A stretch of DNA of 64,000 nt from Aquabacterium humicola (GCF_030167915.1 NZ_JARGNB010000001.1:744001-808000); one strand, 5' to 3'. Positions 1 to 9,663 are shown, numbered from the stretch's first letter. Numbers and translations: made by a program. Notes: generated from the letters alone by a model not told the origin.

Positions 1-1106
1 ACGACGCCGCGTTCGTCGAAGCCGACGTGGTCGGCACGCGTGTAGTTGACGACGCCGTGCGACAGCACGATCTCGCGCTCGTTCTCCAGCGCGTCACGCA
101 GGGCCTGGCGGAACGCCGCCGTGCCGGGCCTGGCCGCCTTCAGCGCCACCGGCACGATGCGCTGCAGGATCTGCAGCGCATCGTGCGCATGGCCACCGAA
201 CTGCGTGCGCGTCATCGGGCCGTGCTTCTGCTCATAGGGCTGCACATAGGCCAGCGCCACCTTCTTCACCGGATGCGTATCGGGCAGCTGCTCGGCCACC
301 AGCATCGGGCCGGCGGGCAGGATCGCGCCGTCCATCCTGCGGCCGGCCACGCGCACCAGGTCGGGCGATCCGGCGCCGTGCGTCTGGTAGATCGGCCCGG
401 TGTAGCCGCGCTCGCGCAGCGCGATGTGCGGCATCGCCGCACCCGTGCCGGCGGCGACGATCAGCACGGCGTCGGGTTTCGCGGCCAGCACCTTCAGCGC
501 CTGCGCGGTGATGCCGGTGTCCGGCGGCGCGAAGCGCTCGCTGGCGACGATCTCCAGCCCCGCCTTCTGCGCCGAGCCCTTGAAGATCTGCGCCCAGGCT
601 TCGCCGTAGGCCTCGTTCCAGCCGAGGAAGGCCACGCGCCGGACCTTGTCGGCCGCCATGCGGCGGGCGAGCACGTCGGCCATCAGCGTGATGGGCTGCG
701 GCAGGTTGAAGGTCCAGTCGCCGGCCCCGCCCGGCCGCGGCACCGGGGCCAGCGCCAGCTGCACGGTCTTCGCCTCGGCCGCCAGCGGCGCCAGCGCCAG
801 CACCGCCGGCACGCCGGAGGAGCCGATCATCAGGTCGGCCTGGCTGTCGACGATGAAGCGCCGCGCGTTGCTGACCGCCTGCGTCGTGTCCGAGGCGTCG
901 TCGAGCACGACGAGGTTCAGCTTCTCGCCCGCGATGCGCTCGGGCCACAGCGCCAGCGAGCTCTTCACCGGAATGCCCAGCGAGGACAAGGGACCGGTCA
1001 GCGACAGCGAGACGCCGATGGTGATGTCGGCCCGCGCGGCCGAGGCGCCGAGCATCGCCAGCAGCACCGCGCACGCGCGGCGGCAGAGTGTTGAACGGAT
1101 GGACAT
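1..1106 (-). CDS. Leu/Ile/Val-type ABC transporter substrate-binding protein (3' end beyond window)
   Basis: A periplasmic binding protein of the Peripla_BP_6 (LivJ-like) family; 368 codons are inside the window and the C-terminus lies outside. The N-terminus (MSIRSTLCRRACAVLLAMLG, cleavage near ASAARA) is a Sec signal peptide. The mature protein opens with DITIGVSLSLTGPLSSLGI, the usual first strand and ligand loop. The ATG is chosen because AAAGGAGC sits 4 nt upstream. It begins 13 bp after the esterase gene stop and so looks like the distal gene of the same operon. In aromatic-compound clusters such proteins often bind aromatic acids rather than amino acids; that ligand is inference. No permease or ATPase partner is visible in the window. 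Confidence 0.88.
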   Translation of the reverse strand, partial: MSIRSTLCRRACAVLLAMLGASAARADITIGVSLSLTGPLSSLGIPVKSSLALWPERIAGEKLNLVVLDDASDTTQAVSNARRFIVDSQADLMIGSSGVPAVLALAPLAAEAKTVQLALAPVPRPGGAGDWTFNLPQPITLMADVLARRMAADKVRRVAFLGWNEAYGEAWAQIFKGSAQKAGLEIVASERFAPPDTGITAQALKVLAAKPDAVLIVAAGTGAAMPHIALRERGYTGPIYQTHGAGSPDLVRVAGRRMDGAILPAGPMLVAEQLPDTHPVKKVALAYVQPYEQKHGPMTRTQFGGHAHDALQILQRIVPVALKAARPGTAAFRQALRDALENEREIVLSHGVVNYTRADHVGFDERGV

Positions 1107-1119
1107 GGATGCTCCTTTC

Positions 1120-2088
1120 TCAGTGGGCGATCTGCCGCAACCACTGCGCCAGGCCGTTCATCAGCCGCCCGCCGACCGGCGACAGCGCGGTGAAGTGGAT
1201 GCACGCATGCACGCCCGAGGGCTCGTGCACGTGGGTGACTGCCACGCCGCTGGCGGCGGCCGCCTGCGCCAGCAAGAGGCCTTCGTCGCGCAACGGGTCG
1301 TGGCCCAGCGTGGCGATCCAGGTCGGCGGCAGCGCGTTCAGGCGGTCGGCGTGCAGCAGCGCGACTTCCGGGTGGCGCACCAGGGACGCGTCGGTGCCGA
1401 GGTAGGCGTCCATGAACCAGGTCATCACCGCGGCCGTCAGGAACTTGCCCTCGCCGTTCTCGACGCGTGAGGGCATCGATTCCTGGTGGTGCAGCGCCGG
1501 CGGATAGAGCAGGCCCAGACCGCGCAGCGGCACCTCGCCCGCCACCCGCATCGCTGCCACCGCGGCCAGCTGCGCGCCGGCGCTGTCGCCGGCCACCACC
1601 AGCCGGGCCGGATCGGCGCCCAGCTCGGCGGCGTGCGCGGCCACCCAGCGCAGCGCCGCTTCGGCATCGGCCGGCGCCGCGGGAAACGGGTGCTCGGGCG
1701 CAAGGCGGTAGTCGACCGCCACCACCAGCATGCCGGCGTCGTGGCACAGGCGGCGGCAGACCGCATCATGCGTCTCGAGGTCGCCGATGACCCAGCCGCC
1801 GCCGTGCAGGTAGACCAGCACCGGCAGCGGCGCGGCCGCGTCATTGGCCGGGTAGTAAAGGCGCAGCGGCAGCGTGCCACCCGGCCCCTCGGCCGCGAGG
1901 TCCCGCACCATCTTCACCGGCGGCGGCGGCAGGCCGAGCGCGCCGCTCAGATCGCGGTAGACCTGCCGGACCACGTCCACCGGCAGGCTTTCCAGCGGCG
2001 GCTGCGACGCGGCCTGGGCCAGGAAGCCGGCCAGCGGCGGGTCGATCTCGCTCGTCATCGGCAGCGGGTCGGGCAGTCGTGCAGTCAT
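1120..2088 (-). CDS. Alpha/beta hydrolase, hormone-sensitive-lipase family esterase
   Basis: A 322-residue carboxylesterase of the HSL (family IV) type. The oxyanion motif HGGGW is at residues 95-99 and the nucleophile elbow GDSAG at 167-171 (Ser169). The acidic member is probably Asp264 in GHDPLRDEG and the histidine His298. No signal peptide is seen, so it should act in the cytoplasm. Its ATG overlaps the stop of the transporter gene by 4 bp (ATGA), implying translational coupling. In this cluster it would plausibly hydrolyse an ester brought in or exposed by the neighbouring envelope proteins; the substrate is unknown. Confidence 0.93.
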   Translation of the reverse strand: MTARLPDPLPMTSEIDPPLAGFLAQAASQPPLESLPVDVVRQVYRDLSGALGLPPPPVKMVRDLAAEGPGGTLPLRLYYPANDAAAPLPVLVYLHGGGWVIGDLETHDAVCRRLCHDAGMLVVAVDYRLAPEHPFPAAPADAEAALRWVAAHAAELGADPARLVVAGDSAGAQLAAVAAMRVAGEVPLRGLGLLYPPALHHQESMPSRVENGEGKFLTAAVMTWFMDAYLGTDASLVRHPEVALLHADRLNALPPTWIATLGHDPLRDEGLLLAQAAAASGVAVTHVHEPSGVHACIHFTALSPVGGRLMNGLAQWLRQIAH

Positions 2089-4553
2089 CGGGGGGTCTCC
2101 ATCAGGGGTTGCTCGGTCGGTGTCGCCAGGCGGCTTCGCGCTTGGCCGGTGTCCTCGGCGTGCGGTCCGGCCGCCGGCCGCAGCAGCCAGCGCGCCAGCG
2201 CCGGCAGCAGCACCAGCGCGCCGACCATGTTCCAGAGGAACATGAAGGCCAGCAGCACGCCCATGTCGGCCTGGAACTTGATGGGGCTGAAGGCCCAGGT
2301 GCCAACGGCCAAAGCGAGCGTGATGCCGGTGAGCATCACCACCCGGCCCGTGAAGCGCAGCGCCTGCGCATAGGCCTCGGCCAGGCTGGCGCCGGCGCGC
2401 AGCCGCACCAGCATCACGCTGAGCACGTACAGCGCATAGTCGACGCCGATGCCGACACCCAGCGCGATCACCGGCAGCGTGGCCACCTTGACGCCCATGC
2501 CCAGGATCACCATCAGCGCTTCGCACAGGATCGAGGTCAGGACGAGCGGCAGCACCGCCACCAGCACCGCGCGCCAGGAGCGGAAGGTGAGCCAGCACAG
2601 CAGCAGCACCGCGCCGTAGACCCACAGCAGCATCTCGCGCATCGCCTTCGCGACGACGATGTTGGTGGCCGCATCGATGCCGGCCGAACCGGCGGCGAGC
2701 AGGAAGCGCGACTGCGCGGCCGCGCCGGGCGTGCGCTCGTGCTCGGCGATGAAGGCCTCCACCTCGCCGACCACGCGCGACAGCGTCTCGGCCTTGTGGT
2801 CCTGCAGGTAGACCAGCAGCGACAGGAAGGAGCAGCCCTGGTTGAAGAGCTCGCGCGGGGCCCGCGTCTGCACGCCGCCGAGCGCCGCGTCGTTGGGCAC
2901 CAGCTCGTACCACTTCGGCTGGCCTTCGTTGTAGCCCACCGAGGCCCATTTCGACAGCGCCGCCATCGACTGCGTGGCTTCGACGCCCGGCAGCTGCTGC
3001 AGGCGCCACGCCAGCGCGTCGACCCGCGACAGCACGGCGTAGCGCGTGCACTGGTCCTCGGGCGTCGCGACCATCACCGTCAGGATGTCGGCGCTGGCCG
3101 CGTAGTGCGCGGCGATGTAAGCGTTGTCGCGGTTGTAGCGGGAGTCGGGCCGCAGCTCGGGCGCACCGGCATCGAGGTCGCCGATGCGCAGTTGCAGGCT
3201 GGCGCCGTAGCCGGCCACCGCCAGCACCACGCCGGCGGCGATGGCCGCGCGGGCCGGCCCGGTTTCGGTGAAGCGCGCGATGGCCGCCCAGAGGCCGCGC
3301 CGGGACGACTCGCGCGATTCGAGCCGCAGGCTGCGCTGCGCGGCCGCCGGGCTCACGCCCAGCCAGGACAGCAGCACCGGCAGCAGCACGAGGTTGGTGA
3401 AGATCAGCACCGCGACGCCGATGCTGGCGATCACCGCAAGGTCCTGGATCACGCGGATCGGGATCAGCGCCAGCACCGCGAAGCCCACGGCGTCGCACAG
3501 CAGCGCGGTCAGCCCGGCGACGAACAGGCGCCGGAAGGTGTAGCGCGCCGCCACCACGCGGTGCGTGCCCCGGCCCACGTCCTGCAGGATGCCGTTCATC
3601 TTCTGCGCGCCATGGCTCATGCCGATGGCGAAGACGAGGAAGGGCACCAGCACCGAGTAGGGGTCGAGCTCGTGGCCCAGCAGCTTCAGCAGCCCGAACT
3701 GCCAGACCACCGCGACCAGCGAGCAGGCCACCACCAGCAGCGTCGAGCGTGCGCAGCGGGTGTAGGCATAGAGCACGCCGCTGGTGATGGCCAGCGCCAG
3801 CGCGAAGAAGCCCACCATCTGCCGCAGGCCGTCGATCAGGTCGCCGGCCACCTTGGCGAAGCCGGTGACATGGATCTGCAGGTGCGCGGACTGGTACTTC
3901 GTGCGCAGCGCCTCGATGCGGCGCGACAGCTCGCCGTAGTCCAGCGCGGCACCGCTGCGCGGGTCCTTGTCCAGCAGCGGCACGAAGACGATGCTGGACT
4001 GGAAGTCAGCCGCGACGATCTGGCCGATCTCGCCCGAGCGCTCGACGTTGGCGCGCACCTCGGCCAGCGCCTCGGGCGAATCGTCGTAGCGGTCGCCGAT
4101 CACGGTGTTGCCGTCGAGGCCGTCCTCGGTCACCGCGATCCAGCGCGTATTGCTGGTCCACAGCGACTTCATGAACGGCCGGTCGACGCCGGGCAGCAGG
4201 AAGACCTCGTCGTTGAGCTGCCGCAGCGTCTCGAGGTAGTCCTTCGTGAAGATGTCGCCCTGGTCGACGGCCACCGCGATGCGCAGCGCATTGCCCTGCC
4301 CGCCGAGGTTGGCCCGGTTGGCCAGGTAGTTCGCGATATAGGGATGCGCGGTCGGGATCGTCTTCTCGAAGCTCGCGTTGAGCTTCAGCCCCAGCGCCTG
4401 CCAGCCCAGCAGCAGCGTCGCCAGCAGGCAGGCCAGCAGCACCAGCGGCCGGTGGTTGAAGAAGGCGCGTTCGAGCGCCGAGCCCGAGCGGGGGTCGAAG
4501 TCGGCCAGGCGGGCGACGACCGGCTGGGCATCGTCGGCGATGTCGTGTTTCAA
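2085..4553 (-). CDS. RND/MMPL-family transporter
   Basis: An 822-residue inner-membrane protein with the two-fold RND layout: one helix near residues 34-52, a large periplasmic loop, a helix bundle around 245-400, then the same pattern repeated with a C-terminal bundle of hydrophobic helices. Length and layout match the single-chain MMPL/HAE3 type rather than the tripartite AcrB type, which is about 1,040 residues. The start is a TTG with GGAG 6 nt upstream; no ATG fits better. It lies between the YCF48-like gene and the esterase. Families of this kind move hydrophobic or lipid-like molecules, so a role with the DUF1329/DUF1302 pair is likely. Direction of transport cannot be told from sequence. 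Confidence 0.9.
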   Translation of the reverse strand: MKHDIADDAQPVVARLADFDPRSGSALERAFFNHRPLVLLACLLATLLLGWQALGLKLNASFEKTIPTAHPYIANYLANRANLGGQGNALRIAVAVDQGDIFTKDYLETLRQLNDEVFLLPGVDRPFMKSLWTSNTRWIAVTEDGLDGNTVIGDRYDDSPEALAEVRANVERSGEIGQIVAADFQSSIVFVPLLDKDPRSGAALDYGELSRRIEALRTKYQSAHLQIHVTGFAKVAGDLIDGLRQMVGFFALALAITSGVLYAYTRCARSTLLVVACSLVAVVWQFGLLKLLGHELDPYSVLVPFLVFAIGMSHGAQKMNGILQDVGRGTHRVVAARYTFRRLFVAGLTALLCDAVGFAVLALIPIRVIQDLAVIASIGVAVLIFTNLVLLPVLLSWLGVSPAAAQRSLRLESRESSRRGLWAAIARFTETGPARAAIAAGVVLAVAGYGASLQLRIGDLDAGAPELRPDSRYNRDNAYIAAHYAASADILTVMVATPEDQCTRYAVLSRVDALAWRLQQLPGVEATQSMAALSKWASVGYNEGQPKWYELVPNDAALGGVQTRAPRELFNQGCSFLSLLVYLQDHKAETLSRVVGEVEAFIAEHERTPGAAAQSRFLLAAGSAGIDAATNIVVAKAMREMLLWVYGAVLLLCWLTFRSWRAVLVAVLPLVLTSILCEALMVILGMGVKVATLPVIALGVGIGVDYALYVLSVMLVRLRAGASLAEAYAQALRFTGRVVMLTGITLALAVGTWAFSPIKFQADMGVLLAFMFLWNMVGALVLLPALARWLLRPAAGPHAEDTGQARSRLATPTEQPLMETPR

Positions 4554-4590
4554 GCGGGACTCCGTGGTGGGATGCCGGCGGCGGCGTCGC

Positions 4591-5679
4591 TCAGGACGTC
4601 TTCACGCGCTGCAGGCCGCGCAGCCCGGCGACGACGACGTGGCCGTCGTCGCAGGCGGCCAGCGCGGCCGCCGGCAGCGGCCGGGCGGCGGACAGGCGTT
4701 CGAAATGGCGGCCATCGTCGCGGCTGGCCAGCAGGTCGCCGTTCTGCGCCAGCAGCAGCAGGCGGCCGTCGGCGCGCTGCACGCCGGCGCCCAGGCTCGC
4801 GGGCACGCCGGTCTCCAGCTTCTCCCAGCTGGCGCCGGCGTCGGTCGAGCGGAAGGCGTGGCCGCGCAGGCCGAAGGCGATCAGGCTGCCCGCGCGCATG
4901 GCCAGCAGGCCGAAGAAGCTGCCCTTGTAGGGCGAGGCCAGCGGCTCGAAGCTGCCGCCGCCGTCGTCGGAGCGCAGCAGCAGGCCCTGCTCGCCGGCGA
5001 CGAAGAGCTGCCGGCCCAGCCAGCGCGCGGCGTAGAGGTGCAGGCCCTTCGGGTTGGGCAGCCGCGCGGGCGGCACCGGCTGCCAGCTGGCGCCCTCGTC
5101 CCGCGTCTCGGCGGCCAGGCCGTAGGCGCCGACCGCCAGGCCGCGCGGGCCGGCCAGGTCGAGGTCGAAGAAGGCCTTGTCCGGCCCTTCGTCGACCAGG
5201 CGCTGCGCGCGCTGCCGGGCCGGCTCGTCCGCGGCGGCCGCCAGCAGGCGCCGGGCCGCGTCGATACCGTGCAATTGCAGCGTCCAGTTCGCGCCGCCAT
5301 CGCCCGTGCGCAGGATCGTGCCCAGGTGCCCGGTGGCCCAGCCCCGCCGCGCATCGGCGAAGTGCAGCGCGGTCAGGCTGACCTGCACCGGCACGCGCGC
5401 CTGGGACCAGCCGGCGCCGTCGTCGTCGCTGAGGCGCACGATGCCGCGTTCGCCCGCCGCCACCAGGCGGCGGCCGGCACGCGCCACCGCCAGCATCGCG
5501 GCACCGGCGGCACGCGGCGTGATCAGCGCGGGCGTGCGCAGCACCGCCGGCCCCTCGGCGGCGGCCGGTGCCGCGGCCGTGGTGGCGGTCGTGGCGGCGG
5601 CGGTCGTGGCGGCGGCAGGGGCCGCGTGGCCCGCTGCCGGCAGCGCCGCGAGCACCAGCAGCTGGCGGCGTGCGATCAC
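4591..5679 (-). CDS. YCF48-like BNR-repeat exported protein
   Basis: A 362-residue protein with repeated Asp-box-like motifs (SDDDGAGW, TGDGGANW, SDDGGGSF, STDAGASW) spaced along its length, as in YCF48/photosystem-II-stability-like beta propellers. The N-terminus has a short hydrophobic stretch followed by an Ala/Thr-rich segment, consistent with export. The start is a GTG that overlaps the stop of the DUF1329 gene by 4 bp (GTGA). This protein type recurs beside DUF1329, DUF1302 and MMPL transporters in proteobacteria (family-level recollection). It may be a periplasmic scaffold or assembly factor for that system; no enzymatic activity is implied. Confidence 0.85.
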   Translation of the reverse strand: MIARRQLLVLAALPAAGHAAPAAATTAAATTATTAAAPAAAEGPAVLRTPALITPRAAGAAMLAVARAGRRLVAAGERGIVRLSDDDGAGWSQARVPVQVSLTALHFADARRGWATGHLGTILRTGDGGANWTLQLHGIDAARRLLAAAADEPARQRAQRLVDEGPDKAFFDLDLAGPRGLAVGAYGLAAETRDEGASWQPVPPARLPNPKGLHLYAARWLGRQLFVAGEQGLLLRSDDGGGSFEPLASPYKGSFFGLLAMRAGSLIAFGLRGHAFRSTDAGASWEKLETGVPASLGAGVQRADGRLLLLAQNGDLLASRDDGRHFERLSAARPLPAAALAACDDGHVVVAGLRGLQRVKTS

Positions 5680-7034
5680 CGCGCGCCCTCGTTGGCCAGT
5701 TCCTCGGGGCTGAAGAAGCTGCGCGGCAGCGGCGGCAGCGGCTTGTACTGCACCGGCAGCTCGTTCGAGGCCATGTTCAGGTAGTAGGCGCCGGTCTGCA
5801 GGTCGTAGCCGCCCCACAGCATGTTGCCCACCACCGCCGGGATGTCCGGCGCCAGCAGCGTCAGCGTGAAGTTGGTGCGCCAGAGCTCGCCCTTGGCATC
5901 CCAGCCGTCGAGCAGCACGATCTGCCAGCTGTCCTCGTCGATGTAGTACTTGCGCTTGGGCACCACGTGGCGCTTGCCGGCGGCAAGCGTCGCCTCCACT
6001 TCCCACACCCGGTGCAGCTCCCAGCGCACCAGCGCCGGGTTCAGCGTGTTCGGTGTGACGAGGTCGACCACCTTCGCGGCGGCGGCGCGGTTGTTGTTGT
6101 AGGGGATGTAGAGCTCGCGCTTGCCCACCAGCTTCAGGTCGTGCTTGTCGAGCGGGCCGAAGAGCATGAAGGCCTCGTCGAACAGGCCGATGCCGGAGGT
6201 CACCGAGTCCGGCGTGTCGTAGGCCACCGAAGGCGCCTTGCGCACGCGGCGCTGGCCGACCAGGTACTGCCACAGGCCACGCGGCTGCGCGCTGGTCAGG
6301 CCGTCGTGCGCCAGGATGGCCTCGCCGGCTTTCGAGCCGGGTTCGCTGACGACGAACTTGCCGAGCTGGTAGTAGCCGTCGAACTTGTCGGCGGACGCGT
6401 CGGCGTCGTAGTAGGGACGGCGGAAGGTCTGCGTGCCGCCGGAGGCCATCGCGCGCTTGCCGTCGGCGGTCATCACCCACACGCGCACCGGCGCCTGCAC
6501 CGTGGTGCCGGTCCACGCGAGGCGGTGGTTCAGGATGACCTCGTGGCCGTCCTTGGGGATCGGGAACGGGATGCCGCCGATCGCGCCCTCCACGCCATGG
6601 CCGCCGTCCACCGCTTTCGCCTTCGTGGCATTGCGCAGGGTGTTGTCGTAGACGGCCTGCGGCGCCGCGGCGCTGCGCCGCGTGGGGTAGACCTCGAGCC
6701 GGAAATCGGGGTGCTTCTTCAGCAGGGCCTTGACGCCGTCGCTCAGGCGCGCGGCATGCGCATCCAGGTTCTTCGCGGTGATCGTGAGCACCGGCTTGTC
6801 GGCGGCGAAAGGGTCCGGCCGCGGGTCGCCGGCCTTGTAGCCGGCCGGCGCCTTCGTCAGGCCGCCCTCCCACGCGGGGATGCTGCCGTCCTTGTTGCCG
6901 GCGCGTTCGGCGCCCAGCGGGGTCAGCGTGGTCTTGAGGCGGGCGGCTTCGTCGGCCGTCACCGCCGCCGCGGCGCCGGCGGCCCACAGGGCCAGGGTGG
7001 CCGCGCTGGCGGCGGCCGTGAACATGAATCGCAT
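5676..7034 (-). CDS. DUF1329 family periplasmic protein
   Basis: A 452-residue DUF1329 protein with a signal peptide (MRFMFTAAASAATLALWAAG, Ala-rich cleavage zone near residue 23). DUF1329 proteins have a LolA/LolB-like fold and are thought to carry hydrophobic ligands or lipoproteins across the periplasm; this is family knowledge, not shown here. The start has AGGAG about 8 nt upstream. It sits 33 bp after the DUF1302 gene and overlaps the BNR-repeat gene by 4 bp, so the three are one translational unit. Length is normal for the family. Confidence 0.92.
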   Translation of the reverse strand: MRFMFTAAASAATLALWAAGAAAAVTADEAARLKTTLTPLGAERAGNKDGSIPAWEGGLTKAPAGYKAGDPRPDPFAADKPVLTITAKNLDAHAARLSDGVKALLKKHPDFRLEVYPTRRSAAAPQAVYDNTLRNATKAKAVDGGHGVEGAIGGIPFPIPKDGHEVILNHRLAWTGTTVQAPVRVWVMTADGKRAMASGGTQTFRRPYYDADASADKFDGYYQLGKFVVSEPGSKAGEAILAHDGLTSAQPRGLWQYLVGQRRVRKAPSVAYDTPDSVTSGIGLFDEAFMLFGPLDKHDLKLVGKRELYIPYNNNRAAAAKVVDLVTPNTLNPALVRWELHRVWEVEATLAAGKRHVVPKRKYYIDEDSWQIVLLDGWDAKGELWRTNFTLTLLAPDIPAVVGNMLWGGYDLQTGAYYLNMASNELPVQYKPLPPLPRSFFSPEELANEGAR

Positions 7035-7067
7035 CGAAAGACTCCTAACTCGTGAACGGGGTGGCCG

Positions 7068-8822
7068 TCAGAACGTGCGCGAGACGCTGAACGAGAGGTG
7101 GGCGCGGTCGCGCAGCGACTGCGCGAAGCTCAGCTGGCGCGGCGCGCCGGTGCCGGGCGTGAAGTTGCCGGTGAAGGTCTTCTCGTCGCCGAAGTAGCCC
7201 GTGTAGGCCAGCGCGAGGTTCCACTCGTTCTGGTACCGGCCCTTCACGCCGACGCTGTAGTCGCCCGCGTCCGACGCGCCGCCGGCGAAGTTGAAGATCG
7301 CCGACGAGCGTCCGCCGAAGTTCCACCCCAGGCCGATGGGCACCGACACGTCCAGCCCCGGCAGCACCTGGAAGTACTGCGGCTCGAAGAGCATCCGGAA
7401 GGCCCAGGCGCCCTTGGTCGTGTTCGGGTCCAGGCCGCCCAGGCCGACGCTGCTGCCGCCGGGGCCGATCGCGAAGATGTCGCGGGTGATCTTCAGGCGC
7501 CGGTTGTAGGCCAGTTCGCCCACCACCGCCCCGCCCTGCCACAGCGCGTTCGGCTGCAGCACGTAGATGCCCGAGGCCTGCAGGTGACCGGTGCGGCCGA
7601 CCGCGTAGCAGGGCGTGGCGCTGCTGGTGTCGCAGGCCAGGATGGGACCCAGGCCCAGCACCGCGGGGTCGCTGGTCAGCGGCGCGTTGTCGCGCACCGA
7701 GGCCTCGACCGCCCAGTTCAGCTGCCCCACCGACGCCGTGGCGCTGGCGCCGACGGTGCGGATGTTGCTGGCATAGGCCAGGTGCACGTTGCCGTTGACG
7801 AAGTCGAACACCGGCACCGCCGGCGTCTTGTCGTGGTAGCGGGCGGCGTAGACGCCGAACTCGTAGTCGCCGCCGACGGGGCTGAAGCGCAGCTGCACGC
7901 CGCCCTGCCCGCTGTCCCTGGGCCGGAAGTCCTTGCCCTTGTCGTAGCTCAGGGCGATCGGCGAGCCGTCCGGCGCGTTGCCGAAGCCCACCGTGCCGGT
8001 GCCGACATAGTCCTGGTTCGAGAAGTAGCTGCCGACGCCGGGGATCTTGCTCGGCCGCCACCGGAGCTGGTAGTACGCCCCCATCGACAGCCCCGGCGCC
8101 AGTTGCAGCGAGCCCGACACCTGCTCCACCGGCAGCAGCACTTCCTTGAACTGCCAGCCCGGCACCGAGACGATCTTCGCGACGTCCACCGGCCCCTGGG
8201 CGTTGGCGATGCCGTTCTGGCCGAAGAACAGGCTCTCGCCCCACTGCAGCGTGTGCTTGCCCACGCGCAGCGTGCCCTTCATGCCGCCGATCTCGCCCTT
8301 GAGGTAGGCGAAGGCGTCCAGCACCTCGCTGCCGCGGCCGTGCTGGCGGCGCGTATCGGGCAGGAATTCGTCCGCGGCCTGGCCGGGGAAGTTGTTCGAC
8401 GTGGACACCACCGGCCCGAGCGGCTGCCCGCCGGCTAGCAGCGGCGTGCCGCGGTAGTCGCTGCGGCCGAGGTAGAGGCCGTCGTGCCAGGCCGTGCCGG
8501 ACAGCCGTGCGCCCCAGTGGCGCGCCGACACGTCGAATTCGCCCAGCAGGTCGAAGCGGCGCGAGATCAGGCCCTTGGCGAAGTTGTGGTCGCCGTCGTC
8601 CTCGTTGGCGATGCCGGGGTCGGCGGCGACGTCGAGCTTGGTCAGCGCCGGTGACGCGTCTTTCAGGCGGTAGCCTGTGCTGAACTTCGGCGTCAGGTCC
8701 AGGCGGACCTTCAGCTCCGGGTCGGGCGTGGGGATCTCGAAGCCGTGGGCGGCGGGGGGCGCGAGCGTGGCAGGCAGCGCGAGCGCTGCAGCCACCGCCA
8801 GCGCGTGGCGGCGGAAGGTCAT
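7068..8822 (-). CDS. DUF1302 family outer-membrane protein
   Basis: A 584-residue protein with a signal peptide (MTFRRHALAVAAALALPATL, then APPAAHGF) and a body of alternating aromatic/polar strands. It ends in a terminal Phe (SVSRTF), the usual C-terminal signature of outer-membrane beta barrels. DUF1302 proteins are predicted porin-like barrels. I prefer the ATG at 8822 over one 12 codons upstream because GGAG lies 8-9 nt before it and the signal peptide then begins directly. It pairs with DUF1329 just downstream, suggesting passage of a hydrophobic molecule between outer membrane and periplasm. Confidence 0.9.
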   Translation of the reverse strand: MTFRRHALAVAAALALPATLAPPAAHGFEIPTPDPELKVRLDLTPKFSTGYRLKDASPALTKLDVAADPGIANEDDGDHNFAKGLISRRFDLLGEFDVSARHWGARLSGTAWHDGLYLGRSDYRGTPLLAGGQPLGPVVSTSNNFPGQAADEFLPDTRRQHGRGSEVLDAFAYLKGEIGGMKGTLRVGKHTLQWGESLFFGQNGIANAQGPVDVAKIVSVPGWQFKEVLLPVEQVSGSLQLAPGLSMGAYYQLRWRPSKIPGVGSYFSNQDYVGTGTVGFGNAPDGSPIALSYDKGKDFRPRDSGQGGVQLRFSPVGGDYEFGVYAARYHDKTPAVPVFDFVNGNVHLAYASNIRTVGASATASVGQLNWAVEASVRDNAPLTSDPAVLGLGPILACDTSSATPCYAVGRTGHLQASGIYVLQPNALWQGGAVVGELAYNRRLKITRDIFAIGPGGSSVGLGGLDPNTTKGAWAFRMLFEPQYFQVLPGLDVSVPIGLGWNFGGRSSAIFNFAGGASDAGDYSVGVKGRYQNEWNLALAYTGYFGDEKTFTGNFTPGTGAPRQLSFAQSLRDRAHLSFSVSRTF

Positions 8823-8857
8823 GCTTGTCTCCGGTCGGTCTTGGTATCGATGGGTCA

Positions 8858-8875
8858 CGCGCCCTCGGGGGCGCG
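8858..8875 (-). terminator. Short GC hairpin between SDR and DUF1302 genes
   Basis: A perfect 7-bp stem (CGCGCCC / GGGCGCG) with a 4-nt loop lies in the 73-bp gap between the SDR stop and the DUF1302 start. There is no T-run, so it may be an attenuator or mRNA-processing hairpin rather than a full terminator. Confidence 0.35.
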
Positions 8876-8895
8876 GCCCTGCTGTCGCAGTCGGG

Positions 8896-9663
8896 TCAGA
8901 CGTAGGTCGAGGCCAGCCCGCCGTCGACCGGCAGGTTGATGCCGCTGACCCAGCGCGCCGCGTCCGAGCACAGGAAGGCCACCACCGGCGCCACCTCGTC
9001 GGCGTAGGCCGGGCGCTTCATGCGGTGGGCGTCCTTCTGCACGCGTTCGTCGCCCAGCATCTGCACGAAGTCGCCGAGGATCGGCGTGAACACGGGGCCG
9101 GGCGCCACGCAGTTCATGCGCACGCCGCGCTCCAGGAACCAGGTCTGCGACTGCGTGACGCTCCAGACGATCAGCGCTTCCTTGAAGTACTGGTAGCAGC
9201 TGGCCTGCGCCACCGGATGCTTCGCGAGCCAGGCGAGGCCGGCCTCGAAATGCGGCGTTTCGGCCAGCGCCTTGTGCAGGTCCAGCCGCTGCGGCCACTC
9301 GGCGCCGAGGATGGACGAGATGTTGACGATGCTGCCGCCGGCGGGCAGCCGCTCCAGCATGCGCTGGCACAGGTGGCGCAGGCCCAGGTAGTTCACCCGG
9401 GCGACCAGGTCGGCCGGCGCGGTGCCGGGCACGCCGGCGATGTTGCACAGCGCATCGACGCGCTCGGGCAGCTGCTTCACCGCGGCATCGATGGCCGCCT
9501 GCTCGGACAGGTCGGCCTTGACGAAGCCGTCCAGCGTCAGCATCGGCTCGTTGCGGTCCATGCCGATCACGCGGGCGCCGGCCAGGCGCATGAGGCGCGC
9601 GGTCTCGGCGCCGATGCCGGAGCTGGCGCCGGTGATGACGATGGTCTTGCCTTGGAAGTCCAT
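8896..9663 (-). CDS. SDR oxidoreductase, coniferyl-alcohol-dehydrogenase-like
   Basis: A 255-residue classical short-chain dehydrogenase. The NAD(P) motif TGASSGIG is at residues 11-18, the NIAG motif near 74-77, a catalytic Ser around 117 and Tyr157-x3-Lys161 (YQYFK). Length, the CYQYFKEA active site, the RPAYADEVA segment and the C-terminus NLPVDGGLASTYV match my recollection of CalA-type coniferyl alcohol dehydrogenases. The likely reaction is oxidation of a phenylpropanoid or similar aromatic alcohol to the aldehyde, which the neighbouring aldehyde dehydrogenase would finish. GGAG lies 6 nt before the ATG. Subfamily identity is moderately sure; SDR identity is certain. Confidence 0.9.
   Translation of the reverse strand: MDFQGKTIVITGASSGIGAETARLMRLAGARVIGMDRNEPMLTLDGFVKADLSEQAAIDAAVKQLPERVDALCNIAGVPGTAPADLVARVNYLGLRHLCQRMLERLPAGGSIVNISSILGAEWPQRLDLHKALAETPHFEAGLAWLAKHPVAQASCYQYFKEALIVWSVTQSQTWFLERGVRMNCVAPGPVFTPILGDFVQMLGDERVQKDAHRMKRPAYADEVAPVVAFLCSDAARWVSGINLPVDGGLASTYV

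Noticed and set aside
1120-3498. An apparent 792-residue fusion ending in the HSL esterase
   Set aside because: Only the last 322 residues have esterase homology. The part before reads the transporter gene out of frame, and an ATGA overlap gives the real start.
2079-5381. A 1,100-codon plus-strand frame opposite the RND transporter and YCF48 genes
   Set aside because: Same antisense effect; no signal, domain or ribosome site, and the opposite strand is clearly coding.
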